Part shown: positions 33,283 through 44,363 of the stretch, piece by piece | Position numbering within the stretch: position 1 is the first letter of the stretch | How the letters are laid out: every line of letters begins with the position of its first letter | Assembly: GCF_002234675.1 (NCBI RefSeq) | Contig: NC_019871.2 | Coordinates: 28,830,094-28,894,093 of the forward strand | DNA: 64,000 bases | Direction of reading: 5' to 3' | DNA from: Oryzias latipes | Taxonomy: Eukaryota > Chordata > Actinopteri > Beloniformes > Adrianichthyidae | Position numbers and translations under genes: made by a program | The notes under the pieces: model-generated | The model's database searches: none | Told to the model about the DNA's origin: nothing | The model's input: the letters and a program-made list of their open reading frames with translations, nothing else

Positions 33283-35917
33283 TGTCCTGTCCAACAGCTG
33301 GGCAGACAGATGAGAGCTGAGGGCCTCTTGTGTTGGACAGATTTTACTTTAACAAGAGGGGTTATTAATCTTCAGACAAACCAAAGGTATGTCTGGATAA
33401 ACCCCTTTTGTAATTGAGGCCAAACTTTATTAATTTCAATCATGTCTGAAAATCTTTGGTGTTGGACCGGACGGAAAAGGAAAGAGGGGAAGAAGAGAGA
33501 GGGACGATAGAGAGAGGGGGGGTAGGGGGTGATAATAGGAGGGGAAGGGGGATAAGACCATGAAGCAGCATAAAGCAACAAGTTTACTGGTTGTTAATCA
33601 TTATGGTAACGTTCAAATGTAGTACAATAAGGGCGGAGCCTGTCCACACACACACTCAAATGTTATAAACACACCTGCTAGCTGCAAAAATGTCCACCTG
33701 TCGACATATATACAAAACAGATAGTGTTCACACGCATACTTATGCCTTAAAACCAACTAGTGTGAAATATTTCAGTCATTCAGTCATGCAAACTGTAAGT
33801 GCAAAGGTGAGCTAACACCTGTGCTCAGGTGAGTGTTTATGTTCTTCTAAAATGGATGGTGGAACGTGGAAAGAAGGAGGGAGAGTGCCCAGCCATCCCC
33901 ACCCCAAGACCCCCACCGCAGCAGCAGCGGCAGCCGGAATCCCCCCAACGCCACACGGGAACCGGCAGGGAACAACCGCCGCCCGGGCGACCAAGCCCGC
34001 CACCCAGGCCAGGGCCAGCAGGACCGCCGCAAGGCCCCCAGAGCCAGAGAGCAGGGAAGCACGGAGGGAGAGAGAGCGCCGCCCCAGCCCAACCAGGAGA
34101 GCAGCCCCCCCGCCGCGCCGGGAGAACCCAACGCAGGGCCCCACCGGAGACGGACGCCCACAGCCCCAGACGAGCACCCCACCACCACCCAGGAGTTCCG
34201 GGCATCCCCCCGCCCCAACCCCAGGTACGAGCCAGGACCCCCCAAGGGAGACCCGCTCCGCGCTCCAGGCAGCCATCCGCCCGGCCCGCGGCTGGTCCAG
34301 GGAGGAGCGGGGCAGGGGCCCGCCGCCCCCGCCCAAGAGGGGGGAACCCCGGGGAAAAAAAGAGGGCCCACAAGGGGTGTTGTAAATATGGCCCGACCAG
34401 GCTCGGCCACAGTTGGAAATATGGCGGGGCCCAGCGCCCAGGAGCAAGGACCAGAACCCACCCCCCAGGGACACGAACACTCCCGGCTCAGATGTAATGT
34501 GAACCCCCCCGCCGCGCGGAGAGAGCACCGCCGGGCCCAGGAAGCCGGCACCCCGGGGACACGGCCGCCGTTGCAAAGGGGCCCGTACCCCCCACCAGGG
34601 AAGAGGCAGGGGACAGATGGCCCTAGGTCCCACCTTCCTTGCAAAATGTGTGTGCGTGTATGTGTGTTTGAGAGGGTGTGTGTGTGCATGTGTGTGTGTT
34701 TATGTTGGAATGTATATATTGAGGGGGGAGGGGTGTGTGTGCTAAGGGGGGTGCAGTTAAAATTGGCGGGTAGGGCACTGAGGGGACATCTCCTGATTAC
34801 TCACAGTGACGTCCCCTCACCCTCCCCACCAAGGGACCCTAAATGTCTAAGGTGTGGTTAAAATTGGCGGGTAGGGTGCCAGGAGGACATCCGCTGCTTG
34901 CTGGCAGTGATGTCCAAGCACCCCCCCTACCAAGGGCCCTACATGTCTAAGGTGCAAATAAAACCGAAAGAGGGGGGGCCCACTCCATACGGCAACCATG
35001 GGAGGGGGGCCACTGCCTAGTAAACCCCCCCCCCCAAGGCTCATCGCAGGCTAAGCCCCCCACCCCCTCACCCTATTATGAGGTTATATGAGGAAGGGGG
35101 TAAGTTGGGGACAGCTGGTAGACTGTCCCCCGGTGGTCAGACAGCTGCCCCCCCCCCAGCAAGGGGGCCAGGCCCACCCAGCCCAGGGGCCCCACCCCCG
35201 GAGGCGCCGACACCCCAGGCCCAGCACCACCCCCCCCACACAGAGAGAGAGGAGCCAGAAAGCGTCGGCCCCCCCCAGGAGCAAGCCCAGGCCCCCACCC
35301 CCAAACGCCGGCCCTGGAAGAGCTCTGGTCAGGCCTCGACGGGACCGAGGCAGCCGACCGGCCGGGGAAACCGCCGATGGCCTCAGCGGAGACCCCGACC
35401 CGTCAACCCCCCCTGCCCCGTACCAATAGTGCCCCCCCCCCTCCCCCAGAATGCCCCCCCACAAGGCAGGGCCGACAAGACCCCCCACCCCACCACCCCC
35501 CAGACCCCGCAGCCAAAGCGGATGACACCCAGAGCGACCGGGGGCCCCAAGAGGGCTGTCCCGTCCCGCCCCAGAGCCAGGGAAGGGCCGATCCCAGCCC
35601 CAGGTGTAGGTGGGAAGCCCATCCAGCGCCGCTGGGCCCACCCCCGAGCAGCGCCCCCCGCCAACCCCCCCCAGCACAGGCAAAGGGACCACCCCCCCAA
35701 GCCAAGCCAGACCACCACCCCACCCCCCCACCACGCACCCCCACACCCAAGCCCAGAGGACCATGCAGCGCCCCAGCCCGCCCAACCCAGGCGCCGGACC
35801 CGACCCCCCGACCAACGGAGCCCCCACCACCCCCCGCCAGGCACCGGAGGCCCCGACCCCCACCCCAGCCCACGGCAGAAGGGCAAGGAGCGGCGACGAC
35901 CAGGCCCCCCCCACCCC
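33278..35917 (-). other. L1 3' UTR, very G-rich on the transcribed strand
   Basis: The region from about 33.88 to 35.92 kb is C-rich on the + strand, with many runs of 4-9 C, and so G-rich in the L1 RNA, with high quadruplex potential. A TG-rich patch is at 34,645-34,710. Long open frames on both strands here (up to ~330 codons, Pro/Arg/Gly-rich) are composition artefacts. Part of it recurs at 15.1-15.9 kb. Confidence 0.85.
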
Positions 35918-38900
35918 CTAGGTCAAGGAGTTAGCTATGGGAGACCAGAGAGACTGAGTTCTTTCAAAGTTACTTGAACCTTGGGCTGACATTTTTTCCA
36001 AGCTGATATGATCAAGCAGCAGATTTCTGTGTTGACTTATATTTATATTTTTCTTGCTTTTCCAATTTATTAAAATAGTTTTTTTAGCAATGCAAAGAGT
36101 TATGAAAATGATAGAGCCTAATCCTCCTTCTACATCGATGGCACTCATGTCACCAAGCACACAAAGTGACGGTGAAGCTGTGATTGAAACCTTAAGCCAG
36201 ACTGATAGATCGGCACATACCTGCTGCCAGAGAGCCTGGACAGGCGTGCAGAACCACAGTGCATGCATGTAATTGTCGGGTAGATTACTGTCACAGTGCT
36301 GACAAATGTCTGAGTTACTGAGACCCATCTTGAACATCCTCTGTCCAGTGTAGTAAATTCTGTGAAGAGTTTTGAAATGGATTAGCTGCAGATTTGGACT
36401 TTTTGTCAGTTTAAAGGTGTTTAGACAAAGTTCTGACCAAAAGCTTTCATCTGTGCTGATGCTCAAATCCGCATCCCATTTTGTTGTCGGAAGTGAAATA
36501 TTATTATCTAAATTACATAAAAGTTTGTATATTTTGGAGAGAGTTTTATTCATTGTGAAATTGATCAGAGTGGTAACTACATCTGGTAGCTTTAAATCGT
36601 TGTCTCTGTATTTAAACTTTTTAGTAATAATTGATTTAAGTTGCTGATATTCCAAGAAGTTATATATTCCATGTTTGTCTTGAAGTTCCTGGGGAGTTAT
36701 GAATCTTCTATCAATAATTATGTGCTCTAGTTGTTTTATGCCCCCTGCTTGCCAAGCTGGGAAGTGGATAATCTTTTTGTTTATGAGGATGTCTGGGTTG
36801 TTCCAGATGGGTGTCATTTTGCACGGTTGAATTGATGATTTTGATATTTTGAGAAATTCCCACCAGGCTGTTAAGGTGGCATTTATATTGGTACTTTTGA
36901 AACAATCCTGTCTTTTAACTATTTGGCTGATAAATGGAAGATCTGACAGGTTGATCTTTCCACATAACGCCTGTTCCAAGTCTAACCATGAGTTGGTTTC
37001 TGGATTATTTTTTAACCATTTTAAGATGTATTGTAGTCTATTTGCAAGAAAGTAATTGTGGAAATTAGGTAATTCTAATCCTCCACAGCTTTTTGCAGAT
37101 TTTAAAGTTTTTAGACTAATTCTTGCAGGTTTATTGTTCCATAGAAAGCTTGATATGGATGAGTCTAATGTTTTGAACCATTTTAATGGCGGTTGTGTGG
37201 GAATCATTGAGAATAGATAATTAACTTTGGGTAAGATTTTCATTTTTACCGTGGCTATCTTGCCCATAAGGGACAGAGGCAGGTTGGTCCAGCGTGTTAG
37301 ATCGTCCTGTATGTTTTTCAGTAATGGGGTGTAGTTTAGCTGCACCAGTTCTGATATTTTGGGGGGAAAATAAATACCTAGATATTTTATATTGCCTGAT
37401 TTAACTGGTATTGTGGGTCCTTGCTCCGCATTACTGTTCAGTGGTAATAAAACAGATTTATTCCAATTAATGGAATAGTCTGATATAGAAGAGAATTCAT
37501 TAATGATTGTTGCCGTTTCATTTACAGAATGTATATTACTTAAAAACAGTAATATGTCATCTGCATAGAGACTAATTTTATGATGGCTGTGTTTGGTTTT
37601 AATTCCTTTGATACTCTCATTCTGTCTTATTGCTGCAGCTAGAGGCTCGATAAATATTGCAAAAAGAGAGGGGGAGAGTGGGCAACCCTGTCTAGTTCCT
37701 CTTCCAAGAAAAAACCTGTTGGAAGTCTGTTTATTAGTTCTAACTGATGCATTGGGGTTGTGATATAATATTTTGATCCAATTGATGAATGATTCTCCAA
37801 ACCCAAACTTATGGAGGGCAGCAATGAGGAACTTCCAATTTACTCTATCAAAGGCTTTTTCAGCATCCAGTGATAGTATAGTCATTTCCTGGTTTTTGAT
37901 GGTGGCAAAGTCTATTATGTTAACGAGTCTGCGGACATTGTCATCCGAGTGTCTGCCTTTGATGAATCCAGTTTGATCAAGGTGAATTATGTGAGGAGTG
38001 ACTTTTTCTATTCTCTGTGCTAGTGCTTTGCAGATAATTTTTACATCTGCATTAATTAAAGAAATGGGGCGATAGCTTGAAGGACTCGTGGGGTCTTTGT
38101 CTGGTTTTAGAAGAAGGATAATGTTGGCAGAGTTCATGTTAGGTGGTAGAGATTGGCTTTCATTGATAAATTTTACCGTTTTATAAAACGTTGGTGCCAG
38201 TTGTTCCCAGAATTCCTTATAAAACTCTGCTGGAAAGCCGTCGGGTCCTGGTGCTTTGCTGTTAGGCATAAGTAACAGAGCTTCATGAAGCTCAGACAAC
38301 GAGAGCGGAGAGTCTAAATTTGTGATTTGATCTTCGTTTAACTTGGGCAGGTTTATATTGGTAAGAAATGAGTTGATGCTTTGTTCTGATGGATTGATCT
38401 GTGGAGCGTATAAGTTTTGATAAAAGTCTTTAAACGCATTATTAATTTTTACCGGGTCATGGGTGACATTCCCTGTTTTGTCCATAATAGAAGCGATTGT
38501 TGATTTTTCTTTATTAATTTTAAGCTGATTAGCTAGAAATTTGCCAGATTTATTCGAGTTTTCATATCTTTCCAGTCGAAGCCTTTGTATCTGGAATTGT
38601 GTTTGTTTATTGATGATGTCATTAAACTGCAGCTTTAAATTTTTCAGGTCGCCCAGTATGTGTTCCTGTGCAGAAGCAGCATAAGCAGTCTCCAGGGTTT
38701 TGATTTTATTTTCTAATTCTAATAAATCTGCTTTCTCTTTGCGTTTTTTATGCGTTGAATAAGAGATGATTTTCCCTCTCATGACTGCTTTTGCTGTTTC
38801 CCAAAGAATACTTGGTGATATTTCAGAAGTATTGTTGAATTCTAAGAAGGTTGCCCACTCTTTTTTAAAGAATTCAATAAATTCCTGGTCTTTTAACAGA

Positions 38901-39661
38901 GACGTATTAAATCTCCAGGTTGAACCTGAGGGTGTGGGTACTTCCCTTGAAATAGTAACAGAAACTGGTGCATGGTCACTGATAATAATTGGATGAATGT
39001 TGGAACTTTTAATTTCTTTCAAAAGGGAGTTACTGACTAATAAATAATCTAAACGAGAGTGTGAATGATGAACTGGAGAGAAAAAGGTGAACCCCTTAGT
39101 GTTTGGATGACATGAGCGCCAAGCGTCGCAGAGACCCAGATCATTCATGTACTGCTTTAGAATACTTGCAGACTGCCATGTACGCTGGTTTGCTGCTGTG
39201 CTGAGTCTGTCAAGTTCAGGGTCCATAACAAGGTTGACGTCTCCTCCTATAATGATTGTGGAGTCAGAGTGAGCTGAGAGTGAGGTGAAGAATCTGTGAA
39301 AGAAGGAAGAGTCGTCAACATTCGGACCATAGATGCTGGCGATGCAAAGGTCTTTATTCTGAATGGATATATTAATGATTACAAATCTGCCTTCTGGGTC
39401 AGTTACTGTGTCCTTATGAGTAAATGTAACATTTTTCTTAATCAAAACTGCAACCCCTCTTTGTTTGGAGTTGAAACTGGCAGAATACATAACTGGATAC
39501 TGGGAACAGCACAGGAGATTACCAGCTGATAAAGATAAATGGGTCTCCTGCAGCAGAGCTATATCTGCTTTAAGATCATTCAGGTGATTTAACACTTTCA
39601 ATCTCTTTGGCCCAGCGCCAAGTCCACGCACATTCCAGCTAACGATGTTAAGACTGTTCAT
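35918..39661 (-). CDS. L1 ORF2: endonuclease-reverse transcriptase, intact
   Basis: A single 1,247-codon frame. The N-terminal AP-type endonuclease has NIVSWNVRGLG, LLQETHLS, IYGPN, GGDVNLVMDPELDR, RLDYLLVSN and ISDHAPV. The reverse transcriptase has SYRPISLINADVKI, FIKGRHSDDNVRRL, LSLDAEKAFDRVNW, GTRQGCPLSPSLFAIF and YADD at residues 699-702. A C-terminal Cys/His motif (ICQHC...MHALWFC) is as in L1 and Tx1 clades. The length is typical of L1 ORF2p. It nicks target DNA and copies its own RNA. No inactivating change was seen; whether it belongs to L1 proper or the Tx1 clade needs a tree. Confidence 0.93.
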   Translation of the reverse strand: MNSLNIVSWNVRGLGAGPKRLKVLNHLNDLKADIALLQETHLSLSAGNLLCCSQYPVMYSASFNSKQRGVAVLIKKNVTFTHKDTVTDPEGRFVIINISIQNKDLCIASIYGPNVDDSSFFHRFFTSLSAHSDSTIIIGGDVNLVMDPELDRLSTAANQRTWQSASILKQYMNDLGLCDAWRSCHPNTKGFTFFSPVHHSHSRLDYLLVSNSLLKEIKSSNIHPIIISDHAPVSVTISREVPTPSGSTWRFNTSLLKDQEFIEFFKKEWATFLEFNNTSEISPSILWETAKAVMRGKIISYSTHKKRKEKADLLELENKIKTLETAYAASAQEHILGDLKNLKLQFNDIINKQTQFQIQRLRLERYENSNKSGKFLANQLKINKEKSTIASIMDKTGNVTHDPVKINNAFKDFYQNLYAPQINPSEQSINSFLTNINLPKLNEDQITNLDSPLSLSELHEALLLMPNSKAPGPDGFPAEFYKEFWEQLAPTFYKTVKFINESQSLPPNMNSANIILLLKPDKDPTSPSSYRPISLINADVKIICKALAQRIEKVTPHIIHLDQTGFIKGRHSDDNVRRLVNIIDFATIKNQEMTILSLDAEKAFDRVNWKFLIAALHKFGFGESFINWIKILYHNPNASVRTNKQTSNRFFLGRGTRQGCPLSPSLFAIFIEPLAAAIRQNESIKGIKTKHSHHKISLYADDILLFLSNIHSVNETATIINEFSSISDYSINWNKSVLLPLNSNAEQGPTIPVKSGNIKYLGIYFPPKISELVQLNYTPLLKNIQDDLTRWTNLPLSLMGKIATVKMKILPKVNYLFSMIPTQPPLKWFKTLDSSISSFLWNNKPARISLKTLKSAKSCGGLELPNFHNYFLANRLQYILKWLKNNPETNSWLDLEQALCGKINLSDLPFISQIVKRQDCFKSTNINATLTAWWEFLKISKSSIQPCKMTPIWNNPDILINKKIIHFPAWQAGGIKQLEHIIIDRRFITPQELQDKHGIYNFLEYQQLKSIITKKFKYRDNDLKLPDVVTTLINFTMNKTLSKIYKLLCNLDNNISLPTTKWDADLSISTDESFWSELCLNTFKLTKSPNLQLIHFKTLHRIYYTGQRMFKMGLSNSDICQHCDSNLPDNYMHALWFCTPVQALWQQVCADLSVWLKVSITASPSLCVLGDMSAIDVEGGLGSIIFITLCIAKKTILINWKSKKNINISQHRNLLLDHISLEKMSAQGSSNFERTQSLWSPIANSLT

Positions 39662-40184
39662 AGCTGTTCTAACCGGGAGAGTGCAAGGCTAAATAGTGCG
39701 TGTGCCCGTCCGTGTGCGCGTGCCCGCTGTGCGTACCTGCTACACTGACAAGCGCTGTGCGTAGGAGGTGGACATGTCTTGGCTGTGAGCTGCATGTTAC
39801 GTGCGTCCTGTGTGAGCCTAAGTGAGGTTTTTGCAGTTTGTCAACGTGTGTGTGCGGGATTGCGTGTGCATGCTCTTATGCGCGCTAGTATGCGCGCGCG
39901 CCCGTTCCGTGCATAAATAAATACTCACCGTGGTTGCGTTGACTTTACCTGATTCACATATGAGGACATGGGAAGGGGGGGGGACAAGAGAAAAGAGAGA
40001 GGGAAAGAAAAAGAACAAAAAACAAAAACAGCGAAACAACAACAGAAACATGAATGTGAGAGAAAGAAAAAACACTTTTCCTGAGAGGTGTGGATTATTG
40101 ATGATCCGATTATTTCCTATTCAATTAAATAAGTTTGCGGGTTTCTTCTGGGCGTCGCAGATGTCAGTGCACCTCTGAAAGCCT

Positions 40185-40958
40185 TCAGCACAGCCAGGGT
40201 GTTACCTCTGGGTCCCGGAACAGCTTGCCATTCACAAAAAGTTTATCAACGGCAACCACCGCGCGTGCTCCAGCAGACAGGTGCTTCCTCCTCAGCGGGA
40301 AGAGGATTTTCCGCCGGCGGAGGATCTCGCCTGGAAACTGATCATTCACGCTGTAATGTGTGCCTTTCAGCTCGCGTCCTCTGCTTTTTACCTGCTCCTT
40401 TTGTTTATAATGTTCAAATTTAGCAACAATAGGACGGGGACGCTGATTGTCCGGCCTTTTCCCTCCGAGCCGGTGAACCCTGTGGAAGGAGATCTTCTGG
40501 ACTTCCTCCTTGGGGATCTTCAGATGGTCTTCCAAAAAGGACCTCACCATGGCCTCGGGGACTTCTCCTGCCTCCTCTGGAACCCCGGAGATTACTAGAT
40601 TGTCCCTCATGCTCCTTGACTGAAGATCCAGGAGGGTTTCCTTGATTGATCGGTTCTCCTCGGAGAGACGAGCGGTGTCGCTGCTCAGAGTCTTGACGGT
40701 CTCTCTGAGGGCCTTGTTCTCCTCTGCGAGCTCCCGCACCTGCTGCTGGCTGAATTCCAGAGACTCCCGCAGACCTTGAAATTCTCTATGGAGGATCTCC
40801 AGCAAGTTGAGGCGGCAATCAAAGCTGGAGAGCTTTTTATCAATCGAGTCCAGGATATCGCTCACGCCGCTGCCTGGAGAGGACACAGCCCCGGGAGAGT
40901 CCTCAGGCCGTCCACGCTTGGAGGAGGGGGTGGTGGTGGCGGTTTTGGGTTTCACCAT
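40185..40958 (-). CDS. L1 ORF1: coiled-coil RNA-binding protein
   Basis: 257 codons, starting MVKPKTATTTPSSKRGRPED. A basic, disordered N-terminus is followed by a long coiled coil at residues ~30-120 (heptads through VRELAEENKALRETVKTL and LSEENRSIKETLLDLQSR). Then comes an RRM-like domain starting NLVISGVPEEAGEVPEAMV and a basic C-terminal domain (FHRVHRLGGKRPDNQRPRPI). This is the layout of L1 ORF1p, a trimeric RNA chaperone that coats L1 RNA. No zinc knuckle was seen. It lies 523 bp upstream of ORF2. Confidence 0.88.
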   Translation of the reverse strand: MVKPKTATTTPSSKRGRPEDSPGAVSSPGSGVSDILDSIDKKLSSFDCRLNLLEILHREFQGLRESLEFSQQQVRELAEENKALRETVKTLSSDTARLSEENRSIKETLLDLQSRSMRDNLVISGVPEEAGEVPEAMVRSFLEDHLKIPKEEVQKISFHRVHRLGGKRPDNQRPRPIVAKFEHYKQKEQVKSRGRELKGTHYSVNDQFPGEILRRRKILFPLRRKHLSAGARAVVAVDKLFVNGKLFRDPEVTPWLC

Positions 40959-41185
40959 GACGCAGGTATTGTAGCACTCGTCGATGTATTTCTCCAGGTC
41001 CTCCAGGCTGACAGAAGCTTAATACTCTTAACAGGTTATGTTAATTTGCCGGAAATATTTTAATATGGCGGAAAAAATGAAAACAAGATCGAAAATGTTT
41101 GTTCAAATGCTTACGCGCCGCCGAGTCGACTCACCACACTCGTCTCGCTGGGTCTCGCGATACTACAGCATCACGTCGTCGGATC
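40959..41185 (-). promoter_or_regulatory. L1 5' UTR (presumed internal promoter)
   Basis: About 227 bp lie between the 5' target duplication and the ORF1 start. It includes 'caatatggcggaaa'-like sequence near 41,055-41,075 (on the + strand 'aatatggcggaaaaaatg'; AAnATGGCGG is a YY1-type motif). The promoter role is inferred from the family. Confidence 0.45.
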
Positions 41186-41247
41186 TGGCCCTTCTTTTCT
41201 CTAAAGTCATCAACAAGGTGTGTTATTTTAAAGTATCAACCACTAAG

Positions 41248-41320
41248 GTTTCCGTGGTGTAGTGGTTATCACGTTCGCCTCACACGCGAAAGGTCCCCAG
41301 CTCGAAACTGGGCAGAAACA
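41248..41320 (+). tRNA. tRNA-Val(CAC), unit 4
   Basis: Same as unit 3, with GTTTCCG-TG and the C6-A67 mismatch. The L1 ends 45 bp before the target duplication's end-to-gene interval, so its upstream context is now L1 DNA. Confidence 0.82.
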
Positions 41321-41689
41321 TTCATTTGATGAAAAGAAAAAAAGACGAACCATTTGGAGACCAGACAATAAACACAGCGCTACAGCATTTCTTTGCTCAT
41401 GATGTACCTTCCACTAATCAAGTCACAACATGCCGTGGTCTGACATTGCTTAAACAAAACTGAGTGAAGAAAGTATTGTCCATTTATTTCAAGCTACATA
41501 TCATGCATATGGAAGACTTTCCTCATCTCAAGGCAATAGAACCGGGCTCACATTCCCAAGATAAATCATTGGAACCTCATGTTGAATTGAAATGGATAAA
41601 GAATTTAACTCCAAATTTTGGCTTTCACGCAATGTTTCTTCCTCATATTCTCTTACCTGATCCAAAAAGTAAGTCCAGCAACATGAAAG

Positions 41690-41762
41690 GTTTCTGTAGT
41701 CTAGTGGTTATCACGTTCGCTTAACACGCGAAAGGTCCCCAGCTCTAAACTGGGCAGAAGCA
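41690..41762 (+). tRNA. tRNA-Val(AAC), unit 4, type B
   Basis: Same sequence as unit 3 (T32, C54, T57). Confidence 0.75.
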
Positions 41763-41878
41763 TTTGTTTACTTCTTAAATTGGAGACGTCTGGAGATATG
41801 ACAGTTTTGTAGGGTTGCTTTTGGAACAGAACTTATTTGCTGATCATGTCTCTAACGACAAGCAAACATGCTGTGAAA

Positions 41879-41953
41879 GGCCAGTTAGCTCAGATGGTTT
41901 AGAGCGTGGTGATAATAACGCCAAGGTCGTGGGTTCAATCCCCATACTGGCCA
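41879..41953 (+). tRNA. tRNA-Ile(AAT), unit 4
   Basis: Same as unit 3, including the 'aatgcattctcc' downstream flank. Confidence 0.87.
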
Positions 41954-42452
41954 AATGCATTCTCCACTGGTAGCTAGCACATGTGCAAATGCCAAACTTG
42001 TACCTTCATGCTGTCACCAGTGCATAATTGCTTTAAAAAGCTTGGAGTGGCACAGGGTCAACAGATTCCATGACAATATCCATTTCTCTGTCTATTCCAC
42101 AAGCACTTTCCCCAAGTTCTTAGACTCAAAGAGGAAATACAACATTTGGTTCCAAGGTGTAATCCTGTGGGTCTCATCTTTACTGGGCTAGAATTACAAG
42201 CATCAAACACATATGGTAGTATCACCATCTACCAATGCGTTCTTCATCTAATTGCTGGAGAATGATACAAATTTCTGGGGGACCTGAACACCTTCATTCA
42301 GCCTCTCAGACATCTTGTAAAACAACTTGTTAGTGTACAAGATCACACAGGTTTCGGAGCGTCCGCAATTGTTGTTTTACGCACATACCTTGGCCCTTCT
42401 TTTCTCTAAAGTCATCAACAAGGTGTGTTATTTTAAAGTATCAACCACTAAG

Positions 42453-42525
42453 GTTTCTGTAGTGTAGTGGTTATCACGTTCGCCTCACACGCGAAAGGTC
42501 CCCAGCTCGAAACTGGGCAGAAACA
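42453..42525 (+). tRNA. tRNA-Val(CAC), unit 5
   Basis: Best-formed CAC type: acceptor GTTTCTG/CAGAAAC, anticodon stem TTCGC/GCGAA and T-stem CCCAG/CTGGG all paired. The T-loop still starts with C54. Confidence 0.88.
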
Positions 42526-42894
42526 TTCATTTGATGAAAAGAAATAAAGCCGAACCATTTGGAGACCAGACAATAAACACAGCGCTACAGCATTTCTTTG
42601 CTCATGATATACCTTCCACTTATCAAGTCACAACATGCCGTGGTCTGACATTGCTTATTCAAAACTGAGTGAAGAAAGTATTGTCCATTTATTTCAAGCT
42701 ACAAATCATGCATATGGAAGAAAATCCTCATCTCAAGGCAATAGCACCGGGCTCACATTCCCAAGAAAAAGCATTGGATCCTCATGATGAACTGAAAAGG
42801 ATGAAGAATTTAACTCCAAATTTTGGCTTTCACGCAATGTTTCTTCCTCATATTCTCTTACCTGATCCAAAAAGTGAGTCCAGCGAAATGAAAG

Positions 42895-42967
42895 GTTTCT
42901 GTAGTGTAGTGGTTATCACGTTCGCCTAACACGCGAAAGGTCCCCAGCTCGAAACTGTGCATAAACA
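42895..42967 (+). tRNA. tRNA-Val(AAC), unit 5, type A
   Basis: Same as units 1 and 2, with the two 3'-side mismatches. Confidence 0.75.
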
Positions 42968-43083
42968 TGTGTTTACTTCTTAAATTGGAGACGTCTGGAG
43001 ATATGACAGTTTCCTAAAGTTGCTTTTGGAACAGAACTTATTTGCTGATCATGTCTCTAACGACAAGCAAACATGCTGTGAAA

Positions 43084-43158
43084 GGCCAGTTAGCTCAGAT
43101 GGTTTAGAGCGAGGTGCTAATAACGCCAAGGTCATGGGTTCAATCCCCATACTGGCCA
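43084..43158 (+). tRNA. tRNA-Ile(AAT), unit 5
   Basis: Loop CTAATAA (C32, as in human), T-stem ATGGG/CCCAT fully paired, but 'gcgagg' puts an A-A mismatch at 27-43 of the anticodon stem. Confidence 0.85.
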
Positions 43159-43657
43159 AAGGCATTCTCCACTGGTAGCTAGCACATGTGCAAATGCCAA
43201 ACTTGTACCTTCATGCTGTCACCAGTGCATAATTGCTTTAAAAAGCTTGGAGTGGCACAGGGTCAACAGATTCCATGACAATATCCATTTCTCTGTCTAT
43301 TCCACAAGCACTTTCCCCAAATTCTTAGACTCAAAGAGGAAATACAACATTTGGTTCCAAGGTGTAATCCTGTGGGTCTCATCTTTACTGGGCTAGAATT
43401 ACAAGCATCAAACACATATGGTAGTATCACCATCTACCAATGCGTTCTTCATCTAATTGCTGGAGAATGATACAAATTTCTGGGGGACCTGAACACCTTC
43501 ATTCAGCCTCTCAGACATCTTGTAAAACAACTTGTTAGTGTACAAGATCACACAGGTTTCGGAGCGTCCGCAATTGTTGTTTTACGCACATACCTTGGCC
43601 CTTCTTTTCTCTAAAGTCATCAACAAGGTGTGTTATTTTAAAGTATCAACCACTAAG

Positions 43658-43730
43658 GTTTCTGTAGTGTAGTGGTTATCACGTTCGCCTCACACGCGAA
43701 AGGTCCCCAGCTCGAAACTGGGCAGAAACA
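43658..43730 (+). tRNA. tRNA-Val(CAC), unit 6
   Basis: Same as unit 5; downstream flank 'gaaatacagacaaacc' is shared with unit 10. Confidence 0.88.
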
Positions 43731-44099
43731 TTCATTTGATGAAAAGAAATACAGACAAACCATTTGGAGACCAGACAATAAACACAGCGCTACAGCATTT
43801 CTTTGCTCATGATGTACCTTCCACTAATCAAGTCACAACATGCCGTGGTCTGACATTGCTTAAACAAAACTGAGTGAAGAAAGTATTGTCCATTTATTTC
43901 AAGCTACAAATCATGCATATGGAAGACTTTCCTCATCTCAAGGCAATAGAACCGGGCTCACATTCCCAAGATAAATCATTGGAACCTCATGTTGAATTGA
44001 AATGGATAAAGAATTTAACTCCAAATTTTGGCTTTCACGCAATGTTTCTTCCTCATATTCTCTTACCTGATCCAAAAAGTAAGTCCAGCAACATGAAAG

Positions 44100-44172
44100 G
44101 TTTCTGTAGTCTAGTGGTTATCACGTTCGCTTAACACGCGAAAGGTCCCCAGCTCTAAACTGGGCAGAAGCA
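44100..44172 (+). tRNA. tRNA-Val(AAC), unit 6, type B
   Basis: 'gtagtctagtgg' in the A box region, T32, T57. Confidence 0.75.
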
Positions 44173-44288
44173 TTTGTTTACTTCTTAAATTGGAGACGTC
44201 TGGAGATATGACAGTTTTGTAGGGTTGCTTTTGGAACAGAACTTATTTGCTGATCATGTCTCTAACGACAAGCAAACATGCTGTGAAA

Positions 44289-44363
44289 GGCCAGTTAGCT
44301 CAGATGGTTTAGAGCGTGGTGATAATAACGCCAAGGTCGTGGGTTCAATCCCCATACTGGCCA
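44289..44363 (+). tRNA. tRNA-Ile(AAT), unit 6
   Basis: A32 form, T-stem with G-U pair. Confidence 0.87.

Larger units (their letters stand above)
33241..41185 (-). mobile_element. Full-length L1-superfamily LINE, ORFs open
   Basis: The 7.9-kb element is in reverse orientation. A 37-base T run at 33,241-33,277 is its poly(A) tail, and a 17-bp target duplication TGGCCCTTCTTTTCTCT flanks it at 33,224-33,240 and 41,186-41,202. The site, T-rich at the primer end, suits target-primed reverse transcription. From its 5' end it has a ~227-bp 5' UTR, ORF1, a 523-bp inter-ORF region, ORF2 and a ~2.6-kb G-rich 3' UTR. Both ORFs are uninterrupted, so the copy is young. It sits 45 bp upstream of the unit 4 tRNA-Val(CAC). 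Confidence 0.93.

Noticed and set aside
33051-33320. Frame ending in a Phe run (MPQCGKGTLHYC...)
   Set aside because: It runs from the hAT element end into the L1 poly(T), so it is a chance join of two mobile elements.
33829-35977. Many long overlapping frames (up to ~330 codons) on both strands
   Set aside because: They lie in a C/G-run-rich L1 3' UTR. All frames are open because few AT-rich stop codons occur, and the products are low-complexity Pro/Arg/Gly sequences.
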